This document shows positions 1-9,480 of a stretch of DNA of 41,712 nucleotides, one piece after another; the stretch's first letter is position 1, and each line of letters starts with the position of its first letter. The notes below the pieces were generated by a model. The model searched no databases and was not told the DNA's origin. It saw nothing but the letters and a program-made list of their open reading frames with translations. Source of the DNA: Pseudomonas sp. CFII64 (lineage in GTDB: Bacteria; Pseudomonadota; Gammaproteobacteria; Pseudomonadales; Pseudomonadaceae); assembly GCF_000416235.1 (NCBI RefSeq), contig NZ_ATLO01000030.1:1-41712 (forward strand), given 5' to 3'. The translations under genes and the position numbers were made by a program.

Positions 1-597
1 GCGTCCGACCCATTGAAATATAAGGGGTTTCTTTTCTTGCGGGAGCAGGAAAAGACTTGATTCTGGACTTATTTTTGGGGCGTATCAAGAGCAAAAAACG
101 GAACAATTCCAAGCCATGCTACTGGACCCTACCCATAGTCAATGCTGAGAGGTGGCAGTTCCGGCCTTAGAGAGCTCGTGACTTCTTCACACAGCCTGGA
201 TCCAAAGCGGACGCTCGCCGCTATGCTTGCTCTAATATGCCGAGTCACCAGGGGTCACTAGGACGGGATTATGTTCGAAGGTTTCCAGCTTGAAATGATC
301 AAGTTGCCTGAGGCAACGTTACGCGTTCGCTACGGGGCTTGAGCCCGCCCTTATTGTTGCACCACTGCTGGCAACATCTTTCACAGTGGAGCGCCCTGAT
401 TGAGGGGCTTCGGCAAGTCGAGCAAGCCTGCGAATCATCACGATTTCGAGGCTTGCTCAGAAAGAGCGAAGGCGAGTAGCGGTGTAAATCGTCATTCCAG
501 GGGTCAATCAAAAAATTCGCGATGGCCTGTTTGTCGATGAGCCTACGATTGAGTTTATGTTGGGGGCGGTGGATGACTTAATCGGCGAGAACAAACT
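1..597. other. Intergenic flank, no convincing gene
   Basis: No open frame here has a believable start, ribosome site and protein-like composition. The first 60 bases are open in frame 1 and end at TGA at 58-60, which could be the last 19 codons of a gene lying left of the window, but the piece is too short to recognise. A second short frame runs from about 490 to a TGA at about 605 and encodes a peptide containing DGLFVDEPTIEFMLGAVDDL. It has protein-like composition but I do not recognise it, and it lacks a start. The stretch reads as decayed mobile-element DNA. Confidence 0.4.
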
Positions 598-603
598 GTC
601 GAC

Positions 604-807
604 TTGAGAAAGCGGGCGGTGTGCTCTCGCCACGAACGCAAGAAGGTCGAAATGTTGTTCGCTCACCTCAAACGAATCCTGAAACTGGATCGGTTGCGAC
701 TACGAGGAATGACCGGCGCGAACGACGAATTCACCTTGGCGGCTGCGGTACAGAATCTAAGAAGACTGGCAAAACTGACCTCACAAGGGCCGCCGACTAC
801 GGGATAG
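604..807 (+). pseudogene. C-terminal remnant of a DDE transposase (IS1182/IS5-like)
   Basis: The frame encodes about 67 residues. The pattern RKKVEMLFAHLKRILKLDRL followed by LRGMTGANDEF and AVQNLRRLAKL is the typical C-terminal end of DDE transposases of the IS1182/IS5 type. In these the Glu of the catalytic triad lies in the K-V-E segment. The N-terminal three quarters, including the two catalytic aspartates, are missing, and no ATG starts the fragment, so it cannot be active. It lies just beyond the 3' end of the T6SS operon and shows past IS activity at this boundary. The IS family assignment is from memory of the motif and is less certain than the transposase call. Confidence 0.7.
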
Positions 808-1069
808 ATACGCCCGGAATCAGCAAAAACCCTCAAATAAACCCACTGCCCAAGCTACAAAGATCAACGCCGAACCGAAAACCACGCAACGTGGTGAACA
901 GGTTCTGAAGTGACGGCCAACCTTAATGCCTTCCGGTCTGAAATTTCGACTTTTCAACTGAATCGGCCGATGCAGCCAGCCGTGACACCCAGCAATCTGC
1001 CGAGCAGACCTGGAGTCGACCCTCAGAAGTGGGATCAGCAGCGTCACAGCATGAATTCCTGATTGATGC

Positions 1070-1714
1070 CTAGCGATCCTCACCTTGCAAACCAAGACGA
1101 TAAGCCCACTGCACAATGTCCGCAGCATTGTGGGCATCGAGTTTTTTCATCAAGTTGAGCCGATGTGTTTCCACCGTTTTCAAGCTGATACACAGGATTT
1201 GCGCCACGTCACGGTTGCGTGAGCCTTCGGCGACAAGTTTGAGGACCTGCCGCTCGCGCTCGGTCAGGGTGATACCGCTCACCGCTTGGCCACTTCGCAG
1301 TGCAGCGACTTGCGCGGCATCAAGGCCTGAATCTATGTAGATATCCCCGGCGCGCACCTGACTGATTGCGTTCAGGAGATCGTCACGGCGACTTCGCTTA
1401 AGCACGTACCCCAGCGCTCCCGCTTCAAACGCCAGGGCGGCGTTATGTTCGGAGACGTTGGAGGTCAGGGCGATGATCTTTATCTCGGGCCAACGCTTGC
1501 TGATCAGGGTAAGTGCCGAGACGCCATCAAGCAGTGGCATATTCAAGTCCATCAACACCAGGTTCGGCTGCAAGGCGCGGCACATACTGATGGCTTGATG
1601 ACCGTCCTGCGCCTCACCGACTATTTCCAACTCGCTCTCATCAGCAAGCAGAGCACGCAAGCCCTCAAGAATCATGGCGTGATCATCGACTAGCAATAAA
1701 CGGCATACAGGCAT
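1070..1714 (-). CDS. LuxR/NarL-type response regulator, last gene of the T6SS operon
   Basis: A two-domain response regulator of about 214 residues. The receiver domain (about 1-120) shows the acidic pair in LLLVDDH, the phospho-acceptor Asp in VLMDLN at about residue 56, and the conserved Lys in YVLKRS at about 106. The C-terminal LuxR helix-turn-helix (about 149-208) has LTERERQVLKLVAEG and SLKTVETHRLNLMKKL. It probably binds DNA as a phosphorylated dimer. It follows the hybrid kinase by about 25 nt and is its likely partner, so together they may control the T6SS or a wider regulon. I chose the ATG at 1714, which starts MPVCRLLLVDDH. A TTG two codons upstream (1720), closer to a GGA, is an alternative. 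The target genes cannot be read from the sequence. Confidence 0.9.
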   Translation of the reverse strand: MPVCRLLLVDDHAMILEGLRALLADESELEIVGEAQDGHQAISMCRALQPNLVLMDLNMPLLDGVSALTLISKRWPEIKIIALTSNVSEHNAALAFEAGALGYVLKRSRRDDLLNAISQVRAGDIYIDSGLDAAQVAALRSGQAVSGITLTERERQVLKLVAEGSRNRDVAQILCISLKTVETHRLNLMKKLDAHNAADIVQWAYRLGLQGEDR

Positions 1715-1739
1715 CTTCAAATCATCCGGGGCGTGGGGG

Positions 1740-4700
1740 TCAAGACTGACGGGCAGCGAGGGTCAAACAGTGCAGTTCAAGCCGATGTAGCATCGCGCTG
1801 ATGGTTGGGATGTCAGCGTCATGACAAGCCTGCTCCATCAATGCCGCGTCCTGCTCCATGGAAGTTTCGCCAAATTGTCCGGTGCTGCCCTTGAGGCTAT
1901 GGGCGACACGGGCGGCCTCAGCATGATCGGCCGAGCCAATGGCGGCCTTGAGTCGTGCCAGCAATGCCTGGCAATCCTCGCTGAATAACCGCTGCAAACG
2001 GGGCGAGCGCAGCGGGTCATGGGGAACTGATGCCGGCGCTACGGCTGCCGCCCTCGGTGCCGAAGGCGGCTCCGGCGCTCGCAGCTCCATGTTGCGCCCC
2101 AGCTGCCAGCCAATCACCGTAGTGATGGCATCAAACAATTGCATCGGAAGGACCGGTTTGGCGAGGTAGTGATTGGCACCTGCTTCGATGAAACGCTCAC
2201 GATCACCGCGCATGGCGTTGGCCGTCAGGGCGATCACGTAAACCTCGTCATCGAGTGCGCCGGACTGCCCGGAGCGCAGCAATCGGACGGCCTCCATTCC
2301 ATCCATTCGGGGCATCTGCCCGTCCATCAGCACCGCGTCGAACACCTGCTGCCCAAGCAGTTGCAACGCTTCGATACCATCGCAGGCCAGGCTTACGCGG
2401 TGACCGAAACGCTCCAGGAGCAGTTGGGTGAGTTCGCGATTGGTGGCGATGTCGTCTACCACCAGAACATCCAGGCTGTAGTCGTGTCGCTCCAGCGCTC
2501 GCAAAGGTGATGGCGCACCAGTGAGTGTCGGCGTAGCTCCGCTTTGCACTTGGCACAGCGTTCGATAGAAAGGCTGACGTCGCAGCGGCCTGACCACGCA
2601 CGCCGCTAGGCCCCATGCCTGGAGTTGAGCCGCGTCGGGCAGAGACTCGACGTGCGAGGCCATCAGTACAATACGCGCCGCAGACAACGACGCATTGCCG
2701 CGGCAGATCCTTGCGAACTCAATGCCATCAACCAACGGCAGGCGCCAGTTGACCAATACCAGGTCAAACATGACGCCCAGTTGCGCCTGCTCCTGCATCA
2801 ACCGCAACGCGTCATCGGCATTCGAAGCGCCCTGGCACAGCATCTGCCAGTGGCCGAGCATGCCCATCAACGCGTCACGCTCTTCACTGTGCTCGTCAAT
2901 CACCAGTGTGCGCAGCCCCCACAGCCGGGAAGCTTCGACCATCCTGGCCGGTGATCGCGGCAACGGCAGCGTCAGGCTGAAGGTTGACCCGACGTCGACC
3001 TGACTCTCCAACTCAATACTGCCGCCCATCAACCCGGCCAGACGTTGGCTGATGGACAGGCCCAGACCGGTTCCACCGAAGTTACGGGTAGTCGATGCAT
3101 CAGCCTGCAGAAAGGCTTCGAATACAGCATCCTGTGCAGAACCCGCGATGCCGATTCCGGTGTCCACCACTTTGAATCCGAGCCGGTCGCCCTCCCCACA
3201 CCAGACCTCCAGCCGAACAGCTCCCCTCGCGGTGAATTTCACGGCATTGCTCAAAAGATTGACCAGAATCTGCCGAAGCCTCCAGGGATCACCCGTCACC
3301 TGTTCCGGGACATTGGTGGCAATGTGGCAAATCATGCGCAAACCTTTTTCAGCAGCACGCGGGGCCAATAGTTCAATGACCTCCTCGACCACCTCGATCA
3401 AATCAAACTCGATCCGCTCAATGCTCAAGTTGCCGGATTCAATTTTGGAAAGGTCCAGAATGTCATTGATCAGCGCCAACAACGCTTCGGAGTTTTCCCG
3501 AATGGCGCCCACAAAATGCTGCTGCTGAACGCTCAGTGGCGTATCGGCCAACAGATGATTCATGCCGATCACCGCGTTCATCGGGGTACGGATCTCATGA
3601 CTCATGTTGGCCAGGAACTGGCCTTTGAGTTGGCTGGCCTGCTCGGCCGATAGCCGGGCGACCTGCAACTCATTGGTCCGGACTTTGACCAGATCTTCCA
3701 GCCCCGCCTGCTGAGCTTCCAAGGCATCGAGCAGCGTGTTGTAGGCCCTGGCAAAACGCCCGAGCTCATCTTCACGGGTCGCTGGCAGCCGACGCGACAG
3801 ATCATCACCATCGACGGTGAGTTCGACTTCCTGGGCAAACAACGCCAATGGCCGTGCCAGCTCGCGCCGCAATACCAGCAGCAAGCCCAGTGTCAGCAGG
3901 ACAAAGCCAATCAGCGCAAAAGGCACTTCGCTAAGAATCAGCCGCAAAGCGCCCGCCCGTAACTGCGCCTGTGGATAAAGCGTCAACAGATACCAGTCCG
4001 GCTCACTCAGGTGGGCGACCACCATCGGCGAACCGTCAAAAAAACCGATTCGAGGGAACTCGGATCCGGCCGGAAAACTGCCCAGCAGTTTCTGCAGATC
4101 GTCTTGAAGAACAGAGCTCATCAAGCTTGCAGAGAGATCCGCAACCCTTCGTCCCTGGGCATCCAGCAACAGACTTGGGTAACCACTCAATAGCTGTTCG
4201 ATGCGGGTCAGCCGTTCATTAAGCTTGAGCTCATAGCCGGTCATGAACAGCGGTTTGCCGTTGGCATCCCGGGACACCACCGCCACGCTGAGCAACTGCT
4301 GATCGAGCAATGCATCGTAATACGGCCCTGACCAGATCACTTGCGGGCCATTGACTGGCAACTGGTCGAACAAAGCGCGCAATTGAACGGTACGGTTCTG
4401 CACAAACCCCGACGGAATATCAAGTTGTGTGGAGAACGCGGCCCCCGCATCAGGAAAATAGAAAAACGTATCCACGGTCATAGCCTGCCCCGCAGTGCCG
4501 AACGCTTCGGCTGCAGAGGCTGCACGCGCCAGCCTGTCAATCGCGACACGGTTGTCGACGTCATCTGGCGAGGGTGGGTTAAGCACCCAATGCATGGTGC
4601 TGCGCTGGAAGATATTGCTGCCAAACTCGTTGGCAGCTCCACTTTCCCAGCGCGTCATCAGCCGCTTGGCACCCTCTTGTGCGTCGCGAAAGTCATCGTT

Positions 4701-4874
4701 ATCGACACTGGAAAGCAAACGCATGCGCTGGCTCAGATCATTCAGAGCCTCACTTTGCAGCTGCTCGAAGGTTCGCCAGGCGCTGAGCCCTGCAGCTACG
4801 CACCAGCTCAACGCCAGAACCAGCGCCAGCACACAGGTGATCCGTAGCGCCAGCGATCTCCGCCAACTCGTCAT
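1740..4874 (-). CDS. Hybrid sensor histidine kinase (two receivers plus Hpt)
   Basis: 1044 residues at the inner membrane. A first membrane helix (about 8-32) and a second (about 316-336) enclose a periplasmic sensor region of about 280 residues. Then come HAMP (about 337-390), HisKA with NMSHEIRTPMN (His426), and HATPase_c with NLLSNAVKFT, DTGIGI and GGTGLGLSI. Receiver 1 (about 655-775) has Asn709 in DLVLVNW where the phospho-acceptor Asp should be, and Arg762 where the conserved Lys should be, so it looks unable to take phosphate. Receiver 2 (about 802-920) is complete, with Asp851 and Lys906. A C-terminal Hpt domain carries His992 in AHSLKGS. The likely relay is His426 to Asp851 to His992 to the downstream LuxR-type regulator. 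Its ATG overlaps the tssM stop by 4 nt, so it is translationally coupled to the secretion genes. The ligand is unknown. Confidence 0.93.
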   Translation of the reverse strand: MTSWRRSLALRITCVLALVLALSWCVAAGLSAWRTFEQLQSEALNDLSQRMRLLSSVDNDDFRDAQEGAKRLMTRWESGAANEFGSNIFQRSTMHWVLNPPSPDDVDNRVAIDRLARAASAAEAFGTAGQAMTVDTFFYFPDAGAAFSTQLDIPSGFVQNRTVQLRALFDQLPVNGPQVIWSGPYYDALLDQQLLSVAVVSRDANGKPLFMTGYELKLNERLTRIEQLLSGYPSLLLDAQGRRVADLSASLMSSVLQDDLQKLLGSFPAGSEFPRIGFFDGSPMVVAHLSEPDWYLLTLYPQAQLRAGALRLILSEVPFALIGFVLLTLGLLLVLRRELARPLALFAQEVELTVDGDDLSRRLPATREDELGRFARAYNTLLDALEAQQAGLEDLVKVRTNELQVARLSAEQASQLKGQFLANMSHEIRTPMNAVIGMNHLLADTPLSVQQQHFVGAIRENSEALLALINDILDLSKIESGNLSIERIEFDLIEVVEEVIELLAPRAAEKGLRMICHIATNVPEQVTGDPWRLRQILVNLLSNAVKFTARGAVRLEVWCGEGDRLGFKVVDTGIGIAGSAQDAVFEAFLQADASTTRNFGGTGLGLSISQRLAGLMGGSIELESQVDVGSTFSLTLPLPRSPARMVEASRLWGLRTLVIDEHSEERDALMGMLGHWQMLCQGASNADDALRLMQEQAQLGVMFDLVLVNWRLPLVDGIEFARICRGNASLSAARIVLMASHVESLPDAAQLQAWGLAACVVRPLRRQPFYRTLCQVQSGATPTLTGAPSPLRALERHDYSLDVLVVDDIATNRELTQLLLERFGHRVSLACDGIEALQLLGQQVFDAVLMDGQMPRMDGMEAVRLLRSGQSGALDDEVYVIALTANAMRGDRERFIEAGANHYLAKPVLPMQLFDAITTVIGWQLGRNMELRAPEPPSAPRAAAVAPASVPHDPLRSPRLQRLFSEDCQALLARLKAAIGSADHAEAARVAHSLKGSTGQFGETSMEQDAALMEQACHDADIPTISAMLHRLELHCLTLAARQS

Positions 4875-7800
4875 CGCACGCCGACTTTGCCAGAAGCGGT
4901 GCTATCTAGCTTTGAATCGACCCCCATCTTGCGCGCAATTTCCCGTATCGCCCGCTGTGCAGCCGCATCGTCGCGCAGCGACACCACCAGCAAACGTTGC
5001 ACTTTTTCACCAGTGGCTGTTTGTGCAGCTTCCCGTTGCGTAGCAAGCCCCAGGGTGCGCAATTGCGCCTCCAGGTTTCTCATCCGCGTTTCGTTGTCGT
5101 AGACACCCAGGTCCAGACGCAACCCTTCGCCAGCTGCCAAACCGGTATCGACTGGCCGTGGTGTCCAACACCAGGCGATCTGTGTAGGCGGTTGAATGTT
5201 GGCGACGCCCTGCTGAGCCGGCGAACCAAGTGCCGAAAGGCTCACGTTCAGTGCCGCGGCCTGAGTTTCCATCGCCGTGAGTTGCTCGGCAATGCTTTTC
5301 AGGCGCTCATCCAGGACCGCGACCTGCACCTGCAGCTCGTCGGCTTTGGCGTACTTCTCAAGCAGCACCTGCTCTCCTTCCTGGCGATACGTCAGCTGGA
5401 TGCCAATCAGGTTTTCGCTGCCCATCAAATTACGCTGGCTCGGAAAATCGGCAGCCGTGAAGGTGTGTTGCCCGCCGTTGAACAATCGCAGGAAATCGAC
5501 GAAAGCGCGGTCGCCGGTCCAGTGTCGGGTCAGCTTGAAGCTGGCAAAGCTGATCTCCAGTGAAACGTCCGCACAGGCCCCTGGCGCCCAGACGAAACTG
5601 GCGCTGGTCGGGAAGTTGAAGTTATCCAAGACCGTGGAGCGGCCACTGCATTGCAGCGTCAGGCGCGTCTGCTGAGGCAAAGAGCGAGCACTGATGTTGA
5701 CCTGGGAGGGTGATGCCGAAAGCTCCACCACCGCAGCAGTAGCCTGCAGCGTCGCAATGCTTTGCTTGAGCTCAGCCCGTTGCGCCGTCAGGGTTTTCTG
5801 CTCGGCGTCCAGCGCCTGTTTGCTTTGCTGCTCAGTTGCTTGCTGGGTCTGGCTCTGTCGTTGCGCGCTGACCAGATCGTTCTGCGCGTGCTGCATGCGA
5901 CTGACGTAGGCATAGAACGCCCCGGTCAACGGAATCTGGACTCCCAAGGATTCACGCCCGCTGTAGCGTTGCGCATCGCGTTGCACAAAGGTCTTTACCG
6001 GCCCGGTCATAAAGGCGGGCAGTTGTCCGCGATCTCCGTACAGCAACTCGTTGAGCATCACCGGATCGCGCACACCCTGGATTGAACTGAGCAGCTGCCC
6101 ACTCCAGTCACTCTGCAGACGGCAGGCGGCCACCTCAGCGACATAATGCGAAGAGAAATCCAATTGCCCGGTCACCAGCGACCAGACCACATCTTCACGC
6201 GGATCTGGTCCTTTGAGCGCCTGGATCAATGCAGTTCGAATGCTATCGGCTTCCCAGAGCGGTGCCGCTTTGACTGCCGGGTCGGCACCAAAGCCCCAGG
6301 TGTCGAGTGCAACTTGGAATGCCTGGGCGTCATTTTTCTGCAGATCGGCAATTACCCCTTTCATGAGCTGGCCAAACCGGGCCAGCGCACGGGTCTGCGT
6401 CAGTTCATCGCGCAGCCCACTGACACCGCTTTCGATTGATCCGCCATTGACCATGCCTTTGAGCACATCACCGCCCAGCGCATTGGTCACCTTGAAATTG
6501 GCCAACAGGCCGGGTTCGGCGTGCAGATCATTATTGGCCGCCAGCTTGAGCAGACGATCCATCGCCACCGCACGAATGGCCCATGGCGCCCGGTGCTCAA
6601 CCGGAATCAACTCGAAGCGCGCAGCACTGCGATGCAATAGTCTGATAAACGGGTCGTTGGAGGTGCCCACCACACTGAGCGTCTGTTGCCAGTCACTGCG
6701 GGTTTTCAGACGTGTCTGGGAGCTGAGCAAACTGCCCTGGATAAACCGGTACCAGGCGTCCTGAGTGTCACTCTGGTATTGCTCTAGAAACTTCACCCGC
6801 TGCGCTTTCCACAAGGTCTGGTCGCGGCTGGCCAGGCCCAGTTCATCAATGAAGCCCAGAATTGCGCTGTGCCCTTGCGCGGTGTAGGCACCGGACAGGC
6901 TCAGGTTGGGGTTATCGGTGTCGGTCCAGTATTCGCTGAGCTGGATCGGCGGCAAATTACCCTGCAGATCTGCCCACTCTGTAAGCCAGACCAACGGGCG
7001 CCCTTCAAGCCCCATACTTTCGAGCTGCCCTAACAAGCCGGCCCGCTGAGTCTGCATCTGCGCTATGTCGGTTTGCCACTCCAGGTAGGAGCGATAAGTA
7101 GACCCCAAGGTCACCAACTGCCCTGCGCCTATGGTCTGTTTAGAGCCATAGGCCAGGTTCAGAAAGCCCACCTCGGAGCCGGGAAGTGGCAGGTTTTCCA
7201 ATGACTGATTATTCAGTCGGGCGTCGAGCAGATTAATCCTGCGGACCAAGAACTCCACATAAGCGGCAATCAATCGCGGGTCGCCGCTGTTCAGCGCAGT
7301 GCGCAAATTCTGTGAAATGAATCCATCGAAAACCGGGTGACGTATTTCGCTATCGAAGAGGCTGACGTAATCGGCCCGATAGTGCTCTTGCACGTCTTCA
7401 ATATGCCGTGAGAACGGCAGTAAGGAACGCCAGCCGCCTTGCTGCGCCTCAGATAAATTGATCAACGCCTGGCGGTAACGACGCAAGGCATCCAGATCAG
7501 TTTCCAGCCCACCCGCGAAATCGGCGGCAGCAGGCGGTTCATGAAGCGCTTGAGCGAGTACACCTTGGGTGTGACGATCGGCATAGAACATCAAGGCAGC
7601 AAACCCCACGCACACTACCAGCCAGGCAATCACTGCGGCATGGACCAGCAGACGTCGCCATCGATGCCAGCTGTCAATGGCTTGATACGCGTAACGCTGA
7701 CCCGGCAACAGCTGCCCCAGCAGGTCATGACTGAACCAACCCTCTGCCCGCCCCTCTGCATCGGTAGATTGTGCGCTGAGAAACAGCCCGCTCAGCAGCG

Positions 7801-8812
7801 GCGACTCACTGTAGGGACTGGCATCAAATGCGGGCGATAGCAGTTTTTCAAGGCGCGGACGCAAATCATCAATGCGTTCCGGCAGGCTGAATGCCTGCTC
7901 GTCGGGCAGGCCTCGCACGCCCAGCTCTATGCGCAAATCAGACAGGCGTCGGGCAAGCCCTGTGAAGACTTCATCCAGAAAAACGCCCGCACCCGTGCGT
8001 TGCTGGCTGAGCAAGCCAAAGGGCTGTTCGCGCTGTACCGGCGTAAGTGCTGCCCCCCATTGTGTGAAACCTGGCAGAGCCTCGGCATGAGTCACGATGA
8101 AATAGACCGGCAGACGGGCACCGAAGACCTTCACCAAATCATCCAGACGACGGCGCAAATGGTGCCCCTGCTCGCCCAGAGCCTCATCGGAGTCCGCCAG
8201 CAGGCGTTTGCTGTCGATCACCAGCAACACGCCATTGAGCGGCTCGCGACGCCGGGAGCGCAATAACCAGTACAGCAAACGCCGCCATTCAGGGCCTGCA
8301 TCGCTATGACCTTCAGACAGGCGTCCGGCAGGGTCAATCACCACTGCGCGCTCCAGGAACCACCAATCCAGCGTCCCGGTAGCAGCCGCCTGCTTGCCCG
8401 GGTTGGCCGAGCGCAACGCAGAGGTAAGACCGCTGTGGTTCAACAGGCTGCTCTTGCCACAGCCGCTCTGGCCCAACATCAGGAACCAGGGCAGGACATA
8501 CATCGGTGAACCCAGCCGGCTCAGGCGCGAATCGCGCAGCCCGCGCACACCACGGTTCCAGTCTTGGTCCAGATGAGGGGATTCATCCCGACGACTCTGC
8601 GGCAGCTCGCCTTTCATCCGCGCACGCAAGCGCCATGCGTACCAGCGGCGCACGACCCAGCGGACCAACACAACCAGCGCCAGGGTCGCGATAAAAATCA
8701 CCGGCACGTACCACAGCGGCCAGCCCTCGTAGAGCACCAGCGCCCAGAGCAGCACTGCAAACCCAGCCAGGAGCAGCACCCAGAGCAAGAAAACGCCTGC
8801 CTTCTTCAACAT
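4871..8812 (-). CDS. tssM: T6SS membrane-complex protein TssM (IcmF family)
   Basis: 1313 residues. TssM spans the inner membrane and crosses the periplasm to bind TssJ, forming the T6SS membrane complex with TssL. Two membrane helices (about 6-28 and 35-55) lead into a cytoplasmic NTPase-like domain with an intact Walker A, GQSGCGKS (114-121), and a Walker-B-like VLLVIDS. A third helix (about 392-412) precedes the large periplasmic part. The C-terminal TssM domain contains LTRHWTGDRAFVDFLRLF. It is followed by a predicted coiled coil (about 1150-1200) and an unusual end (about 1233-1302) with the alternating pattern of a SPOR peptidoglycan-binding domain, starting LDLGVYDNETRM. The start overlaps the tssL stop by 1 nt (TGATG). 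Family membership is certain; the SPOR assignment is inference. Confidence 0.96.
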   Translation of the reverse strand: MLKKAGVFLLWVLLLAGFAVLLWALVLYEGWPLWYVPVIFIATLALVVLVRWVVRRWYAWRLRARMKGELPQSRRDESPHLDQDWNRGVRGLRDSRLSRLGSPMYVLPWFLMLGQSGCGKSSLLNHSGLTSALRSANPGKQAAATGTLDWWFLERAVVIDPAGRLSEGHSDAGPEWRRLLYWLLRSRRREPLNGVLLVIDSKRLLADSDEALGEQGHHLRRRLDDLVKVFGARLPVYFIVTHAEALPGFTQWGAALTPVQREQPFGLLSQQRTGAGVFLDEVFTGLARRLSDLRIELGVRGLPDEQAFSLPERIDDLRPRLEKLLSPAFDASPYSESPLLSGLFLSAQSTDAEGRAEGWFSHDLLGQLLPGQRYAYQAIDSWHRWRRLLVHAAVIAWLVVCVGFAALMFYADRHTQGVLAQALHEPPAAADFAGGLETDLDALRRYRQALINLSEAQQGGWRSLLPFSRHIEDVQEHYRADYVSLFDSEIRHPVFDGFISQNLRTALNSGDPRLIAAYVEFLVRRINLLDARLNNQSLENLPLPGSEVGFLNLAYGSKQTIGAGQLVTLGSTYRSYLEWQTDIAQMQTQRAGLLGQLESMGLEGRPLVWLTEWADLQGNLPPIQLSEYWTDTDNPNLSLSGAYTAQGHSAILGFIDELGLASRDQTLWKAQRVKFLEQYQSDTQDAWYRFIQGSLLSSQTRLKTRSDWQQTLSVVGTSNDPFIRLLHRSAARFELIPVEHRAPWAIRAVAMDRLLKLAANNDLHAEPGLLANFKVTNALGGDVLKGMVNGGSIESGVSGLRDELTQTRALARFGQLMKGVIADLQKNDAQAFQVALDTWGFGADPAVKAAPLWEADSIRTALIQALKGPDPREDVVWSLVTGQLDFSSHYVAEVAACRLQSDWSGQLLSSIQGVRDPVMLNELLYGDRGQLPAFMTGPVKTFVQRDAQRYSGRESLGVQIPLTGAFYAYVSRMQHAQNDLVSAQRQSQTQQATEQQSKQALDAEQKTLTAQRAELKQSIATLQATAAVVELSASPSQVNISARSLPQQTRLTLQCSGRSTVLDNFNFPTSASFVWAPGACADVSLEISFASFKLTRHWTGDRAFVDFLRLFNGGQHTFTAADFPSQRNLMGSENLIGIQLTYRQEGEQVLLEKYAKADELQVQVAVLDERLKSIAEQLTAMETQAAALNVSLSALGSPAQQGVANIQPPTQIAWCWTPRPVDTGLAAGEGLRLDLGVYDNETRMRNLEAQLRTLGLATQREAAQTATGEKVQRLLVVSLRDDAAAQRAIREIARKMGVDSKLDSTASGKVGVR

Positions 8813-9480
8813 CAGCGCATCTCCAGTATTTGGCTGACTTGCCGACCCAAAGAGAGATCGAAACTGATGTAAAGCACGGTCAACACGATCAAAGGAATTC
8901 CGATCAGCAACAGCAGGGAAATGCCCGGCAGACCACGACGTACCACAAGAGCGCGCCTGGTCAGCAGGTCTTCAGGTTGCGAAAAAAGATGGCTGGTGGC
9001 ATCCAGCCCCACCATCTGATGATCAAGAATGATCCGCTCCATAAGCAGCCTGCGATACTGGGCCAGTTCGCCACCGGGACGCGCCGCATAGCGACCTTCA
9101 AAGCCACTTAACAAGGCCAGCCCGAACACTTCGCGAGCCTGCACCGCAGCCTCAGGCAGCGCCTCCAGGCGCTGGAAGAACTCGACACCTGCCCGACTGG
9201 TGGAGAAGTAATGCCGCTGCAACGGAGCCCGGCGCCATTGCGCAGAACCCGGCCATTCGCGAGACATGGCGGTTTCGTCAATCCAGGCCACCACGGCGAA
9301 CAACGCCTCGCGAACCTCAGCTTCGGCAAATTGCAACTCGCGAGCACGATTGGCGGCGGCATCAAGCAGCGCAATCAACGCTGGTGCCAGGCCTTCATAG
9401 GTCTGTGAGGGATCACTGATGCCGCGCTTGGCGGCATCGAAAACGGGCGCCCAGCAGTGAGAAAGTCGCCGATTGCTCAT
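8812..9480 (-). CDS. tssL: T6SS membrane-complex protein TssL (DotU family)
   Basis: 222 residues. TssL is a tail-anchored inner-membrane protein that joins TssM and contacts the baseplate protein TssK. The N-terminal cytoplasmic helical domain contains AVVAWIDETAMSREWPGS, the DotU signature region, and QRHYFSTSRAGVEFFQRL. One membrane helix (about 184-208, GISLLLLIGIPLIVLTVLYI) lies near the end, leaving only about 14 residues on the periplasmic side. It is therefore the short form, without the OmpA-like peptidoglycan-binding domain found in some TssL proteins. The ATG overlaps the tssK stop by 4 nt, and the stop overlaps the tssM start. Confidence 0.95.
   Translation of the reverse strand: MSNRRLSHCWAPVFDAAKRGISDPSQTYEGLAPALIALLDAAANRARELQFAEAEVREALFAVVAWIDETAMSREWPGSAQWRRAPLQRHYFSTSRAGVEFFQRLEALPEAAVQAREVFGLALLSGFEGRYAARPGGELAQYRRLLMERIILDHQMVGLDATSHLFSQPEDLLTRRALVVRRGLPGISLLLLIGIPLIVLTVLYISFDLSLGRQVSQILEMR

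Noticed and set aside
1..8. GCGTCCGA at the left edge matches 41611-41618 near the integrase, a possible attachment repeat
   Set aside because: Eight bases that then diverge are expected by chance, and the left edge is an arbitrary cut.
299..511. 70-codon minus-strand frame rich in Cys, Arg and Ser
   Set aside because: No ribosome site and no family pattern; the composition fits a chance frame in decayed DNA.
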